Shown in pieces: positions 1 to 8,016 of a stretch of DNA of 64,000 nt. Every line of letters begins with the position of its first letter. The stretch's first letter is position 1. A program made the position numbers and the translations under genes. Below the pieces are notes generated by a model. It saw nothing but the letters and a program-made list of their open reading frames with translations, ran no database searches and had not been told where the DNA came from. This stretch comes from Nostoc sp. FACHB-110 (GTDB taxonomy: Bacteria; Cyanobacteriota; Cyanobacteriia; Cyanobacteriales; Nostocaceae): positions 17,569 through 81,568 of the forward strand of contig NZ_JACJRU010000034.1 in NCBI RefSeq assembly GCF_014697425.1, given 5' to 3'.

Positions 1-2
1 TA

Positions 3-86
3 ACCGCTGCTAATGATAGTTCAGATCAGCCTGTTGATAGCCGTTGGGCTGGACTAGAAGCTTTAAAAAGGCAACTTCCAGGATAA
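3..86 (+). CDS. C-terminal end of a gene cut by the window edge; DUF177/YceD-like
   Basis: An open frame enters from the left edge and ends in TAA at 84-86, giving 27 residues that end in SRWAGLEALKRQLPG. The 'WAGLEALK' tail after an acidic, polar stretch resembles the end of cyanobacterial DUF177 (YceD-type) proteins, which are linked to 23S rRNA accumulation. That identification rests on a short tail and is weak. A hairpin suitable as a terminator follows at 127-156, which supports a real gene end here. Confidence 0.45.
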   Translation, partial: TAANDSSDQPVDSRWAGLEALKRQLPG

Positions 87-126
87 GTTTTTCTAATTAT
101 TAACAGCGTTAATAATCATAAGTATA

Positions 127-156
127 AAACCCAACATTGATAACATTGTTGGGTTT
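127..156 (+). terminator. Hairpin terminator after the first partial gene
   Basis: AAACCCAACA (127-136) pairs perfectly with TGTTGGGTTT (147-156) around a 10-nt loop. It lies 40 bases after the stop codon at 86. The U-tract is short (TTT then A), so termination may be weak. Confidence 0.6.
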
Positions 157-1186
157 AGTTGTAGGTGTGACTGACAAACTTATTCGTCAAAAGTAGGAGC
201 TAGAAACAGAGAACCGATTGATTTAAGCTTGTCAGAGCAAGAAACGTTGAATAAATCCTATATAAAGTTGTACATTTATTTGTTGCATTAATCGATAACT
301 ACTGTTACATTAACTAAACTCAAGTATTAATTATTATCAATTAATAGAATTTATCAAGGATAGGCTCTATTCAACAGGGAAAGATAGTTATACTGAGTTA
401 TTTATATCTTTGCCAGTTTCGGATTAATACCTGATCTTATATATGTTCTCTTCCTTCAAGTTGCTGCCTAGCATTAGGTAACTTACCCCAGCAAATCTCA
501 AAACTTCATAAAAATTGCCGAATTGGCAACATACTGATTCTGAGTTTAGTTATTCTCTGGGTTGAACCTATAGATAGTTGGGTGGCAAAATTATCTTAGT
601 GTTCTGAGAGTAGCTGATGTATTAAAAATATTAAGCAAGCTTGCAAAAATTCGGAATTTTTAAGTCTAATCTCTGCAAGTTTTTCTACCAAACTCCATAT
701 ATTTATTGAGGAGGTATGGATTTTTTGGAATTACTGCTTGGGTAATTTGCAAATTTGACTAAATGATACTTTCTGTCTATTGACCACACAAAGGCATGAA
801 GAAGGTTGAAGAGCTTTCAAGCTTTTGCTAGTCATGCGTTAGGCTACACATAGCTATAGAATAATAAATCCGTAGCTTTTCTGTGGTTGATTGGTGTCGA
901 ATTTGAGTTACTCTTAAAGCGGATTCTGGCAAGTACTATCTACTAGGACAGAAATATATAAAGAAATAATAAATTTTTGGGGCTTCTGTCTGAAAAATTA
1001 AACTTGCAAACTGAATAGTTTGATACGGCAAACTTAACAGTTATCCAATACCCTAAGCTAGGTAGTTAATTAACTACTGTAAATGTATCCGGGAATTGTA
1101 ATGAATAGTTTACAATACCAGTGTGTGAGAAAATCTAAAAAAAATATAAAAGTGACTAAAATGACTGTGGTGTCTGGAGGACAAAA
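157..1186. other. Long AT-rich intergenic region without a recognisable gene
   Basis: About 1 kb holds no frame with a family signature on either strand and no tRNA-like fold that I could find. A short frame at 716 (ATG right after GAGGAGGT) has only nine codons and no spacer for the ribosome. The stretch probably contains the promoter and leader of the DUF1815 gene; the perfect palindrome at 1062-1077 is its only striking motif. Confidence 0.5.
1062..1077. promoter_or_regulatory. 16-bp perfect palindrome upstream of the DUF1815 gene
   Basis: GTAGTTAATTAACTAC is fully self-complementary and lies 109 bases before the GTG start at 1187. The half-sites GTA/TAC resemble an NtcA box, but the spacing is 10 rather than 8 bases, so it is not a canonical NtcA site. 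An operator for an unknown dimeric regulator is a guess. Confidence 0.25.
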
Positions 1187-1531
1187 GTGTTTCAAAGGCT
1201 AGCGCATCAACATCGGCAATTCGTTCAAGACTTGGTAATGAACTTACAAGCCTTGGCAATTGTATTAGAACGACGTGGTTATCCTGCGTCTTGTTATACC
1301 TGTGGTGATCAGATGAATAGTGCCTCTTTTATGGTGAGCCTAGGCAACAACCATCTGATTCGATTTTTGGTATCAGATTATGGGATTACTTGGACAGAAA
1401 TGCGTGATGACCGCGAATTGATGAAGTTGGAAGGAGCAGAAGCAATCAACCAGTTACAGGAATTAGCTAATTTGGTTAAGCAGTCTACGCCAGCCTATTC
1501 AGCTAGTAAAGCTTTAGCTAAGAGAAGTTAA
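1187..1531 (+). CDS. DUF1815 family protein
   Basis: A 114-residue soluble protein that matches the cyanobacteria-specific DUF1815 family (about 100 residues): N-terminal FQRLAHQHRQFVQDLV, a central CYTCGD motif near residue 37, and a C-terminal helix. No enzymatic motif or membrane segment is visible and its function is unknown. The start is GTG, supported by GGAGG at 1176-1180 with six bases of spacing. A 14-codon out-of-frame ATG frame at 1161 overlaps the start and could act as an upstream frame. It is a single gene with no close co-directional partner. Confidence 0.85.
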   Translation: MFQRLAHQHRQFVQDLVMNLQALAIVLERRGYPASCYTCGDQMNSASFMVSLGNNHLIRFLVSDYGITWTEMRDDRELMKLEGAEAINQLQELANLVKQSTPAYSASKALAKRS

Positions 1532-1601
1532 GGGTTTCTGTATCTGATGGGTTACTGGCAAAACTACTACACGAACCAATCGCTGATTCAGTATAGGTTC
1601 C

Positions 1602-1622
1602 TGGTAATTGGTAATTGGTAAT
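1602..1622 (+). repeat. Short tandem repeat, TGGTAAT x3, with inverted copies nearby
   Basis: Three exact 7-bp units of TGGTAAT, followed at about 1640-1665 by complementary ATTACC units (ACCATTACCCATTCACCATTACC-like, split by a few bases). The two sides can fold into an imperfect hairpin after the DUF1815 stop. Heptamer repeats of this kind are typical intergenic features of Nostocales. Confidence 0.7.
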
Positions 1623-1938
1623 TTTGGTAGGTTTTTCAAACCACCATTACCCATTCACCATTACCTTGAATAGATCGTGAATAAATATAACATTCTGCAA
1701 AGGTTGTGCATCTGGAATCATCAGGATGCCTGAGTTTAACTGTGGAAAAGATTAGTAATTTTAAAGAGACAAGAATATTTGGGTGTTTTGTCTGGTGTTT
1801 GCAATGCGGGTGTAGATTTGGAGAATGAGTAGAAATTTTTGGCGCGATCGCTAATAAATATAATTTTGATCTGGTATGGATGCATCATTTTTATGATATT
1901 CCAGATGTGGAAAACTATTATTGCTCTCAAACTGGAAT

Positions 1939-2439
1939 ATGTCTGAGCCACAACCAAACCCAGCACAGCTACCACCAACTAATGCTATAGACATTCCTTC
2001 AAATCGTGCTTTTGAAAGTTGGTTTGAATATCCTGTCAGAGTACAACCCCATCACACTGACTATTCAGGTATTGTCTGGCATGGTACTTATCTTACTTGG
2101 ATGGAAGAAGCACGGGTAGAGTGTTTACGTTCTATTGGAATTGAATTTGCCGATTTAGTGGCTTTAGGCTGTGATTTACCAGTAGTGGAACTTTCAGTAC
2201 GCTATCACCGCTCAATGGAGTTAGGTATACCAGCTATTGTGAAAACGCGGATGAATGAAGTGACTGGTGTACGCATTAACTGGGATTATGCAATTGTTTC
2301 TCCAGATAGACGGCAATTATATTTAACAGCAAAGGTAACACTAGTAGCATTAGATAGAGAAAGAGGAAAAATCATGCGTCAGTTACCTACAAATGTCAAA
2401 GATGCGTTGGCTAAGATTTCCTCAATACACAATAATTGA
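1939..2439 (+). CDS. Acyl-CoA thioesterase, 4HBT/YbgC hotdog family
   Basis: A hotdog-fold protein of 166 residues. The 4HBT signature HHTDYSGIVWHGTYLTWMEEAR lies near residues 36-57 (quoted in parts: HTDYSGIVWH, then YLTWMEEAR). Its Asp matches the active-site Asp of the YbgC/4-hydroxybenzoyl-CoA thioesterase group, which hydrolyses acyl-CoA thioesters in the cytosol. Natural substrate is not evident; a role as DHNA-CoA thioesterase in phylloquinone synthesis is possible, because cyanobacteria use a hotdog enzyme there, but nothing here proves it. The frame can be extended to a TTG at 1921; I chose the ATG at 1939. About 30 residues precede the domain, a proline-rich extension. Confidence 0.8.
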   Translation: MSEPQPNPAQLPPTNAIDIPSNRAFESWFEYPVRVQPHHTDYSGIVWHGTYLTWMEEARVECLRSIGIEFADLVALGCDLPVVELSVRYHRSMELGIPAIVKTRMNEVTGVRINWDYAIVSPDRRQLYLTAKVTLVALDRERGKIMRQLPTNVKDALAKISSIHNN

Positions 2440-2513
2440 ATCAGCCCAATGCAAGGAAATAAAGAATAGAAATACAAGTATCTTGCATCTAGCACCAATG
2501 AATAAAGTTCGTG

Positions 2514-2618
2514 GCTAGACAAACCTTATCGCGCTGGTGCTGCACTGGCCGCACTACTAGCAAAGCTAGTAAATTCCAGGATTTTAACCCAGCGCATCTA
2601 TCTAGGTTTTGTCTATGC
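2514..2618. repeat. 105-bp imperfect inverted-repeat element
   Basis: Left arm 2514-2537 (GCTAGACAAACCTTATCGCG then CTGG) matches the reverse complement of 2589-2618 (CCAGCGC...GTCTATGC) with small gaps. Between them is a smaller hairpin, ACTAGCAAAGCTAGT, near 2555-2571. It looks like a miniature inverted-repeat element or a folded RNA; there is no open frame in it. Confidence 0.6.
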
Positions 2619-2644
2619 AGCGGCGAATTTTATCAAATCAAAGA

Positions 2645-2748
2645 TATAGCAATCCTATTTGATTTGTGAAAATTAGAGAGATTCATATCCTCGAATTATT
2701 GAAGAAGTTGGGTATCTTGTTCTTCACGAATGATTTAGGATTGCTATA
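2645..2748. repeat. 104-bp MITE-like element with TATAGCAATCCTA ends
   Basis: TATAGCAATCCTA (2645-2657) is perfectly inverted as TAGGATTGCTATA (2736-2748). Similarity of the ends continues inward for roughly 27 bases with a few mismatches (GATTTGTGAA versus TTCACGAATG). The same end motif recurs at 3252 and 12007, so this is a repeat family rather than a chance hairpin. Confidence 0.65.
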
Positions 2749-2981
2749 AGAGTTTTCAAATTATTCAGCAAGCCATAAATATTAGAGCCATTACAATAAT
2801 ATAAATTCTTTAAATATGAAAATAGAATGTAAGAATTCATCACCTAGTAGTCAGAAGTCATAATTTAGAAATATCTAGAGAATAGATAAATTAATTTATC
2901 AAATATTCCTCTTCATTCTTGAACCCTTTTGAATCGTGACTTCTGACTACTGAATACTTAGCATAGAATTGTTAATTGTGG

Positions 2982-3179
2982 TTATTTATTCACCCGAATT
3001 TGTGATAAGGTTTGAGTAAACTGAATTATTTGATGCCAAATATCTTGGGGAGTAATTCCAAAACCTACTTGTAATAAAATAATAATTGCAGCAATTGTTA
3101 TAGCATTACTGACGGTTGTTTTGAAAATTTTCCAAAATATTGTAAAGACAATCCAAGCAATAATTAATGTAGGAATCAT
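2982..3179 (-). CDS. Small conserved membrane protein, function unknown
   Basis: A 65-residue protein, MIPTLIIAWIVFTIFWKIF at the start, with two hydrophobic helices (about residues 2-19 and 24-41) and a polar C-terminal tail beginning GITPQDIWHQII. The 'ALT/ITIAAIIILLQVGFGITPQD' pattern looks familiar from small cyanobacterial hypothetical proteins, which makes me accept it as a real gene although it lies alone between repeats. It probably sits in the thylakoid or cytoplasmic membrane. No function can be inferred. Confidence 0.65.
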   Translation of the reverse strand: MIPTLIIAWIVFTIFWKIFKTTVSNAITIAAIIILLQVGFGITPQDIWHQIIQFTQTLSQIRVNK

Positions 3180-3251
3180 AAATGCTAATCAGTGGTAAAT
3201 CTATCTTTTTTTATTTAGCTAAAAGATAAAAGTTTGTCTATGTGGTAGAGC

Positions 3252-3425
3252 TATAGCAGTCCTAAATAATTTGTAAAATTTCTATATATTTTTCTTCTTT
3301 CTTAGCTTTGCGTTCTTCTCTACGAGACGCTGCGCGAAGGCGTTCTTGGCGGTAGCCTGCGGCAAGCCGCTTACGCGTCTACGTTTCCATATATATGTTT
3401 TTCACGACCATTTAGGATTGGTATC
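3252..3425. repeat. 174-bp composite repeat with MITE-like ends and GC-rich core
   Basis: Ends TATAGCAGTCCTA (3252-3264) and TAGGATTGGTATC (3413-3425) are imperfect inverted copies of the 2645-2748 element's ends. The core at 3312-3383 is GC-rich (CTACGAGACGCTGCGCGAAG, then GGCGGTAGCCTGCGGCAAGC, ending GCGTCTACG) and can form nested hairpins. That core is a familiar dispersed repeat in Nostoc-type genomes. The arrangement looks like one repeat family inserted within, or carried by, another. Confidence 0.65.
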
Positions 3426-3610
3426 TTAATTAAGATTTTCTAATCAAGTATAAACTATCTAAATATTGTAGATAATCATGCTAATTTTAATCATTGCTTT
3501 TAGTAAAAATATAAATAATGTAATTAAAGATTATATAAATTTGTAGGCATAAAATTTCTACCTGTAAAATTAAAATTTTTAGTAGTGCTGGAAAAATATC
3601 TATTTTATGT

Positions 3611-3659
3611 AAGTCCGCAAAGGCGGACTTAATTTGAATAGCAGCAAATGTGATTTGCT
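3611..3659. repeat. Two-hairpin repeat element, copy 1
   Basis: Hairpin 1 is AAGTCCGC/GCGGACTT (3611-3630, loop AAAG). Hairpin 2 is AGCAAAT/ATTTGCT (3643-3659, loop GTG). A second copy with the same spacer (TTTG-ATAGC) but different paired bases in hairpin 2 is at 43126-43172. It ends 17 bases past the dxr stop, so it may also serve as the dxr terminator on the minus strand. Confidence 0.65.
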
Positions 3660-3676
3660 TAGTACTTTGAAAGGAT

Positions 3677-4873
3677 TTAATTCAAAGAAATTACATGGGG
3701 TTTGGTTGTTAAATTTTTAGTTGCTGTTAAAACTTCTTGTCTAGCCCATTGATCTGCTGCCAAAATGTCATCTAAAGAAGGATTTGCACAGTTATGATTT
3801 TGATGGCGATCGCACACCCATTCAATACACCGAGGAATATCTAAAAAGCCAATTTTCTCTGCTAAAAATAATGCGACAGCTTGTTCATTAGCGGCATTTA
3901 ATACAGCTGGCATTGAGCCACCTGCTTTGCCTGCGGCATAAGCTAACTGCATACAGGGATATTTTTGATGATCTGGTTCGCGGAAAGTTAAACTACCTGC
4001 TCTCACCAAATCTAGTCTTTCCCAATCAGTGTAGATGCGATCGGGCCAAGATAAGGCATACAACAACGGTAAACGCATATCTGGCCAACCAAGTTGTGCT
4101 AACACAGAGGTATCTTGCAACTCAATTAATGAGTGAATAATACTTTGCGGATGAATAACAATCTCGATATCTTGGTAATCTAAGCCAAACAGAAAGTGAG
4201 CCTCAATTACTTCCAATCCTTTATTCATTAAAGTAGCAGAGTCTACCGTAATTTTTTTACCCATCGACCAGTTAGGATGTTTGAGAGCATCACTAACAGT
4301 AACTTCTGGTAACTTTTCGACAGGCCAATCACGGAAAGCACCACCAGAGGCAGTGAGTATAATCTTACGTAATCCGCCTTGGGGAACTCCTTGCAGGCAC
4401 TGAAATATTGCTGAATGTTCAGAATCAGCAGGTAATAGTTTTACACCATGTTTCTCTATTAAGGGTAGAACTACAGGGCCACCAGCAATTAAAGTTTCTT
4501 TGTTGGCGAGGGCAATATCTTTACCTGCTTCAATGGCGGCGATGGTTGGCAACAAACCAGCGCAACCTACAATACCTGTAACGACAGTTTCGGCATCGCC
4601 GTAGCGAGCAACTTCAATCACTCCGGCTGTGCCAGCTAGTAAAAGAGGTTGGGGATCAACGTCTTTGATCGCAGCTTGGAGTGCTGGTAATTTATCTTCA
4701 GCAGCGATCGCGGCTATACTTGGCCGAAACTGCCGAATTTGATCTGCCAACATCTCCACATTATTCCCGGCAGCTAATCCCACAATCCGAAATTGATCTG
4801 GGTACTGCGAGACAATATCTAAAGTCTGAGTACCGATTGAGCCAGTGGAACCAAGAAGAGTAATAGCTTTCAC
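3677..4873 (-). CDS. dxr: 1-deoxy-D-xylulose 5-phosphate reductoisomerase
   Basis: DXR makes 2-C-methyl-D-erythritol 4-phosphate with NADPH, the committed step of the MEP isoprenoid pathway that feeds carotenoids, phytol and quinones. The 398-residue length is normal. Visible motifs are the NADPH-binding GSTGSIG (residues 8-14), ANKETL, the metal and substrate region DSEHSAIFQ, SGGAFRD, and HPNWSMGKKITVDSATLMNKGLEVIEA (in parts). The protein is cytosolic. The gene stands alone; the next gene upstream (5214) is divergent. Start is the ATG at 4873, which places the dinucleotide-binding strand directly at the N-terminus as usual. Confidence 0.97.
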   Translation of the reverse strand: MKAITLLGSTGSIGTQTLDIVSQYPDQFRIVGLAAGNNVEMLADQIRQFRPSIAAIAAEDKLPALQAAIKDVDPQPLLLAGTAGVIEVARYGDAETVVTGIVGCAGLLPTIAAIEAGKDIALANKETLIAGGPVVLPLIEKHGVKLLPADSEHSAIFQCLQGVPQGGLRKIILTASGGAFRDWPVEKLPEVTVSDALKHPNWSMGKKITVDSATLMNKGLEVIEAHFLFGLDYQDIEIVIHPQSIIHSLIELQDTSVLAQLGWPDMRLPLLYALSWPDRIYTDWERLDLVRAGSLTFREPDHQKYPCMQLAYAAGKAGGSMPAVLNAANEQAVALFLAEKIGFLDIPRCIEWVCDRHQNHNCANPSLDDILAADQWARQEVLTATKNLTTKPHVISLN

Positions 4874-5213
4874 AATTGCTTAAGGATTTACGGATAACTC
4901 CCACTATAAATTGCCTGGGACTCATATATCACAGTGATCCCCATAATCAGTAGTCAAACTCTCTTTTACTTGGCAATTGGAATAAATTGTGTATATAAAT
5001 ACTATATTGTTAATGATAAATGCTGAGAATTTCGACAATAAAAACTTCATTTTGAATACGGATACGATGGACTCAAACAAGGTAAAAATATTTATTGCGG
5101 TTCAGATGGAATTCAATTCTGATTTTAACAACTATGTTTTTAATGATACTAATAGTTTGGAGCAACCATAGGTAAAAAGATACATCAAGGAGCCTGTAGA
5201 ACAACTGAAGCCT
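4874..5213. other. Intergenic region between dxr and the divergent mannosyltransferase-like gene
   Basis: The stretch must hold both promoters. A 60-codon frame at 4989-5171 starts with GTG, has no ribosome-binding site and resembles nothing I know; I do not annotate it. An AAGGAG at 5187-5192 is 21 bases before the ATG at 5214, too far for an ideal site. Confidence 0.4.
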
Positions 5214-6518
5214 ATGGTTAGGTCTCAAATATCAATCATAAAATTTTTCTGGAAAAATGAAGCGATTTTTCCAGCAGCAATGTGGTTTGGTAGTCGCATC
5301 TTAATTTGGTGTGCCATGTTGCTATTAGCCCCACATTTACCCTCAAATCATACAGAAGAGTCTATGATTTTAGGCTGGAGTGCTGTTGATGGCTGGGATA
5401 GTGTTCATTATCGAGCAATAGTGACTTCTGGATATGAATTTGTGGATGATGGGAAACAACATAATTTAGCTTTTTTCCCGCTGTTCCCTTTGTGTATTTG
5501 GGCATTAATGCGCCTGGGTTTATCTTTTGAAATTGCAGGTACACTGGTCAATAATTTGGCGTTTTGTGCTGCACTCTACTGTATTTACTTTTGGGTAAAA
5601 GAACATTGTGGTATAAAAGCAGCACAGTGGGCGACGGCTGTGGTGTCTTGGTGTCCGATGGCGATGTTTACAGGAGTAATTTATACCGAGGGACTGTATT
5701 TATTTTTGAGTACCTCGGCACTGTGGGCTTTTGACCGCAAAGATTACCCTTGGGTGGCTTTTTGGGGTAGTTTGGCTACAGCAACTCGGCCTACAGGTAT
5801 AGCATTAATTCCAGCCTTAGCGATCGCAGCTTGGCAAGAACGCAGACCAGCAAGTGCTTATCTTGCCAGTTTAGCAAGTGCCACAGGCATACTTTTATTT
5901 AGTTTGTATTGTGCCATTTATTTTCACAATCCTTTAGCTTTTATCGCAGCGCAGCGGGGCTGGCGGCCTTCCTTGGGTTTTGATTGGCAAGGTTGGCTAA
6001 ATATGCTGATGCAAATTGTAGTGGGTGATAATTGGAAATTTGGTTGGGTACAAAACCCCAACGGCGGACTACAAGATCCTTGGCATCCCTTGTTATTTAG
6101 CTTGGTGGTTGGCTGTATTTTTTGGATGTGGCGTACTCAGAAAAGTTTGCATTCCTTAAATAGAATCTATGGTTTTTACACCTTGGTTGCATTTTTGCTC
6201 ATTATTGCTGAGGAAAAACTCATCAATAATTTGCTGAATGCGTTGATGCTTTTAGGTGGCGGCTTTGTCTTGTGGCGTTTTAGGGCAGCACTCACCCCCG
6301 TAGCTATAATTTATGGCTTTTGCGGTATCGGTTTGTTACTAGCTTCTGGTGGTACGATTTCTTTAAGCCGTTTGGCTTATGGAATCATACCTTTGAGTGT
6401 TGCTATTGGTGTGCTGCTGTCGCGTTATCCCCGTCAGGGATGTTTAATGCTAGGTTTATTTGCGATGTTGCTGGTCAAGTTAGCTGTAGGATTTGCCCAG
6501 GAACAATGGGTAGGTTGA
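5214..6518 (+). CDS. PIG-V-like (Gpi18/COG5542) membrane mannosyltransferase-family protein
   Basis: A 434-residue multi-pass membrane protein with roughly ten hydrophobic helices. Between the first two is the luminal loop motif WDSVHYRAI, followed by FFPLFPL and later ATRPTG; this set is typical of the PIG-V/Gpi18-like GT-C family, in which the Asp of WD is thought to be catalytic. Bacterial members are expected to transfer a sugar from a lipid-linked donor to an extracytoplasmic acceptor; the substrate here is unknown. It is followed 55 bases later by another GT-C-like gene in the same direction, so the two are probably co-transcribed. Start ATG at 5214 is accepted although no good ribosome site is seen; ATG at 5280 is an alternative. 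Confidence 0.75.
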   Translation: MVRSQISIIKFFWKNEAIFPAAMWFGSRILIWCAMLLLAPHLPSNHTEESMILGWSAVDGWDSVHYRAIVTSGYEFVDDGKQHNLAFFPLFPLCIWALMRLGLSFEIAGTLVNNLAFCAALYCIYFWVKEHCGIKAAQWATAVVSWCPMAMFTGVIYTEGLYLFLSTSALWAFDRKDYPWVAFWGSLATATRPTGIALIPALAIAAWQERRPASAYLASLASATGILLFSLYCAIYFHNPLAFIAAQRGWRPSLGFDWQGWLNMLMQIVVGDNWKFGWVQNPNGGLQDPWHPLLFSLVVGCIFWMWRTQKSLHSLNRIYGFYTLVAFLLIIAEEKLINNLLNALMLLGGGFVLWRFRAALTPVAIIYGFCGIGLLLASGGTISLSRLAYGIIPLSVAIGVLLSRYPRQGCLMLGLFAMLLVKLAVGFAQEQWVG

Positions 6519-6573
6519 CATCTGCCTAGCTATCAAAGATATTGACGAAAGCATAGAAAATGTTAATTTTTTG

Positions 6574-7983
6574 ATGGTACGTATGCGAAAAAGTATGAGT
6601 CATCTTCAGCCTCTTGGCTGGATGATTGGTATTAGCAGCTTAATTTTATTTGCTGCTAGTAGCCTGAGACACGCTTTGTTTCAATCTACGGCTCTTGATT
6701 TAGCAGTTTTTGACCAATGGATATACCTAGCTAGCCAAGGTCTACAGCCAATTTCATCATTTTTTGGATTTCACCTACTTGGGGATCATGCTGCTTTCAT
6801 ATTGTATGCGATCGCCCTACTATACAAAATTTATCCTAATGTACACTGGCTATTTGCTGTACAGGCGCTCGCTTTAGCCGTTGGTGCTGTACCAATATAT
6901 GCTTTAAGTCTACAAAGTGGTTTAAACATTACTTATGCACGAGCGATATCACTCTCATATTTGCTTTATCCTGCCTTATTCAATATCAACTTTTTCACTG
7001 ACTTTCGTCCAGAAGCAATCGCCGTACCAGCATTATTATGGGCAATGTGGGCAGGAATCGCTGGTCGAATTGGACAGTTAATGTTTGCTGTTATTTTAGC
7101 CTTAAGTTGTAAAGATATTTTGAGTTTAACTGTAATTGCTTTAGGGCTTTGGCTGTGGCTAATTCAACACCGTCGTTGGTATGGTCTAGGGTGTATTTTT
7201 ATTGGCACAGCTTGGTATTTAATCACAATTGTTTATCTTGTTCCGCTACTCCGTAGTGGGCAAGCTGGCGGGGTTATATTTTATCGTTCTCTTGGCGATT
7301 CACCAAAACAAATTCTTTGGAATATTATTACTAATCCTAGTTTAATTGCAGGAAAATTTTTTGTCCTTGATACAATACTTTATTATTTTCTTTTAATTTT
7401 ACCAGTAATTATTGGCTTACATTGGCGAAAAATCGCTGTAATTTTGCCAGCCTTACCAATGCTATTACTCAACATTCTTTCTGATTATTGGGCACAAAGA
7501 GATTTAATTCATCATTATTCTTTGTTGATTTTCCCATTTATAATTGTATGGTTAATAAAATCTATTAGTTATTATCAGCAACACAACAAAAGACTTTGGT
7601 TAAAGCCGAAAATTTTAATTATTTGTTCTATAATTGCATTTTTATTACTAGCTAAGTATGAATTTTTTGTAACTCGTTATCTATCAAGTTTACCTAATCT
7701 GCGATCACTTTATACTGCTGTCAGTTTAGTACAACCAGAAGGAGGTATTTTAACAACATCACGAATTGCTCCTCATGTGAGCCAACGTCCTATGGTTAAG
7801 TTAACTGACATCAATTTAGATTTATTACCAAAAAGTGATAATGCTTTTAAATATATATTGTTAGATGCCAATACCAATAATAAACGTGAATTCTCTTCTA
7901 CCTTCATTAATCAACTACAAATTAACAAAGATTTTCGTTTAACTTATAAGCAAGACAATATATATTTATTTACCAAACAGTAG
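6574..7983 (+). CDS. DUF2079 family membrane protein (GT-C-like)
   Basis: About 469 residues with around ten membrane helices and a C-terminal soluble tail rich in Lys and Asn. The segment LAVFDQWIYLASQGLQP near residue 45, then HLLGDHAAFILY and the DFRPEAIAVP motif near residue 147, are the signature of DUF2079 proteins. These resemble GT-C glycosyltransferases: the FDQ and GDH residues would sit in the extracytoplasmic catalytic loops. A TTG at 6571 directly precedes the ATG chosen here. It forms a pair with the upstream PIG-V-like gene, and the convergent GT39 gene at 8017-9567 completes a cluster of three membrane sugar-transferase candidates. Substrate unknown. Confidence 0.75.
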   Translation: MVRMRKSMSHLQPLGWMIGISSLILFAASSLRHALFQSTALDLAVFDQWIYLASQGLQPISSFFGFHLLGDHAAFILYAIALLYKIYPNVHWLFAVQALALAVGAVPIYALSLQSGLNITYARAISLSYLLYPALFNINFFTDFRPEAIAVPALLWAMWAGIAGRIGQLMFAVILALSCKDILSLTVIALGLWLWLIQHRRWYGLGCIFIGTAWYLITIVYLVPLLRSGQAGGVIFYRSLGDSPKQILWNIITNPSLIAGKFFVLDTILYYFLLILPVIIGLHWRKIAVILPALPMLLLNILSDYWAQRDLIHHYSLLIFPFIIVWLIKSISYYQQHNKRLWLKPKILIICSIIAFLLLAKYEFFVTRYLSSLPNLRSLYTAVSLVQPEGGILTTSRIAPHVSQRPMVKLTDINLDLLPKSDNAFKYILLDANTNNKREFSSTFINQLQINKDFRLTYKQDNIYLFTKQ

Positions 7984-8016
7984 TTGATAAACGTATTGAT
8001 TTTAAGTACAAAACAA

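Noticed and set aside
1736..1978. Leftward 80-codon frame MVVAVLGLVVAQTYSS
   Set aside because: It overlaps the start of the thioesterase gene, has no ribosome site and a low-complexity composition.
4989..5171. 60-codon frame from GTG at 4989
   Set aside because: AT-driven Asn-rich sequence, no ribosome site, no known family; kept only as intergenic note.
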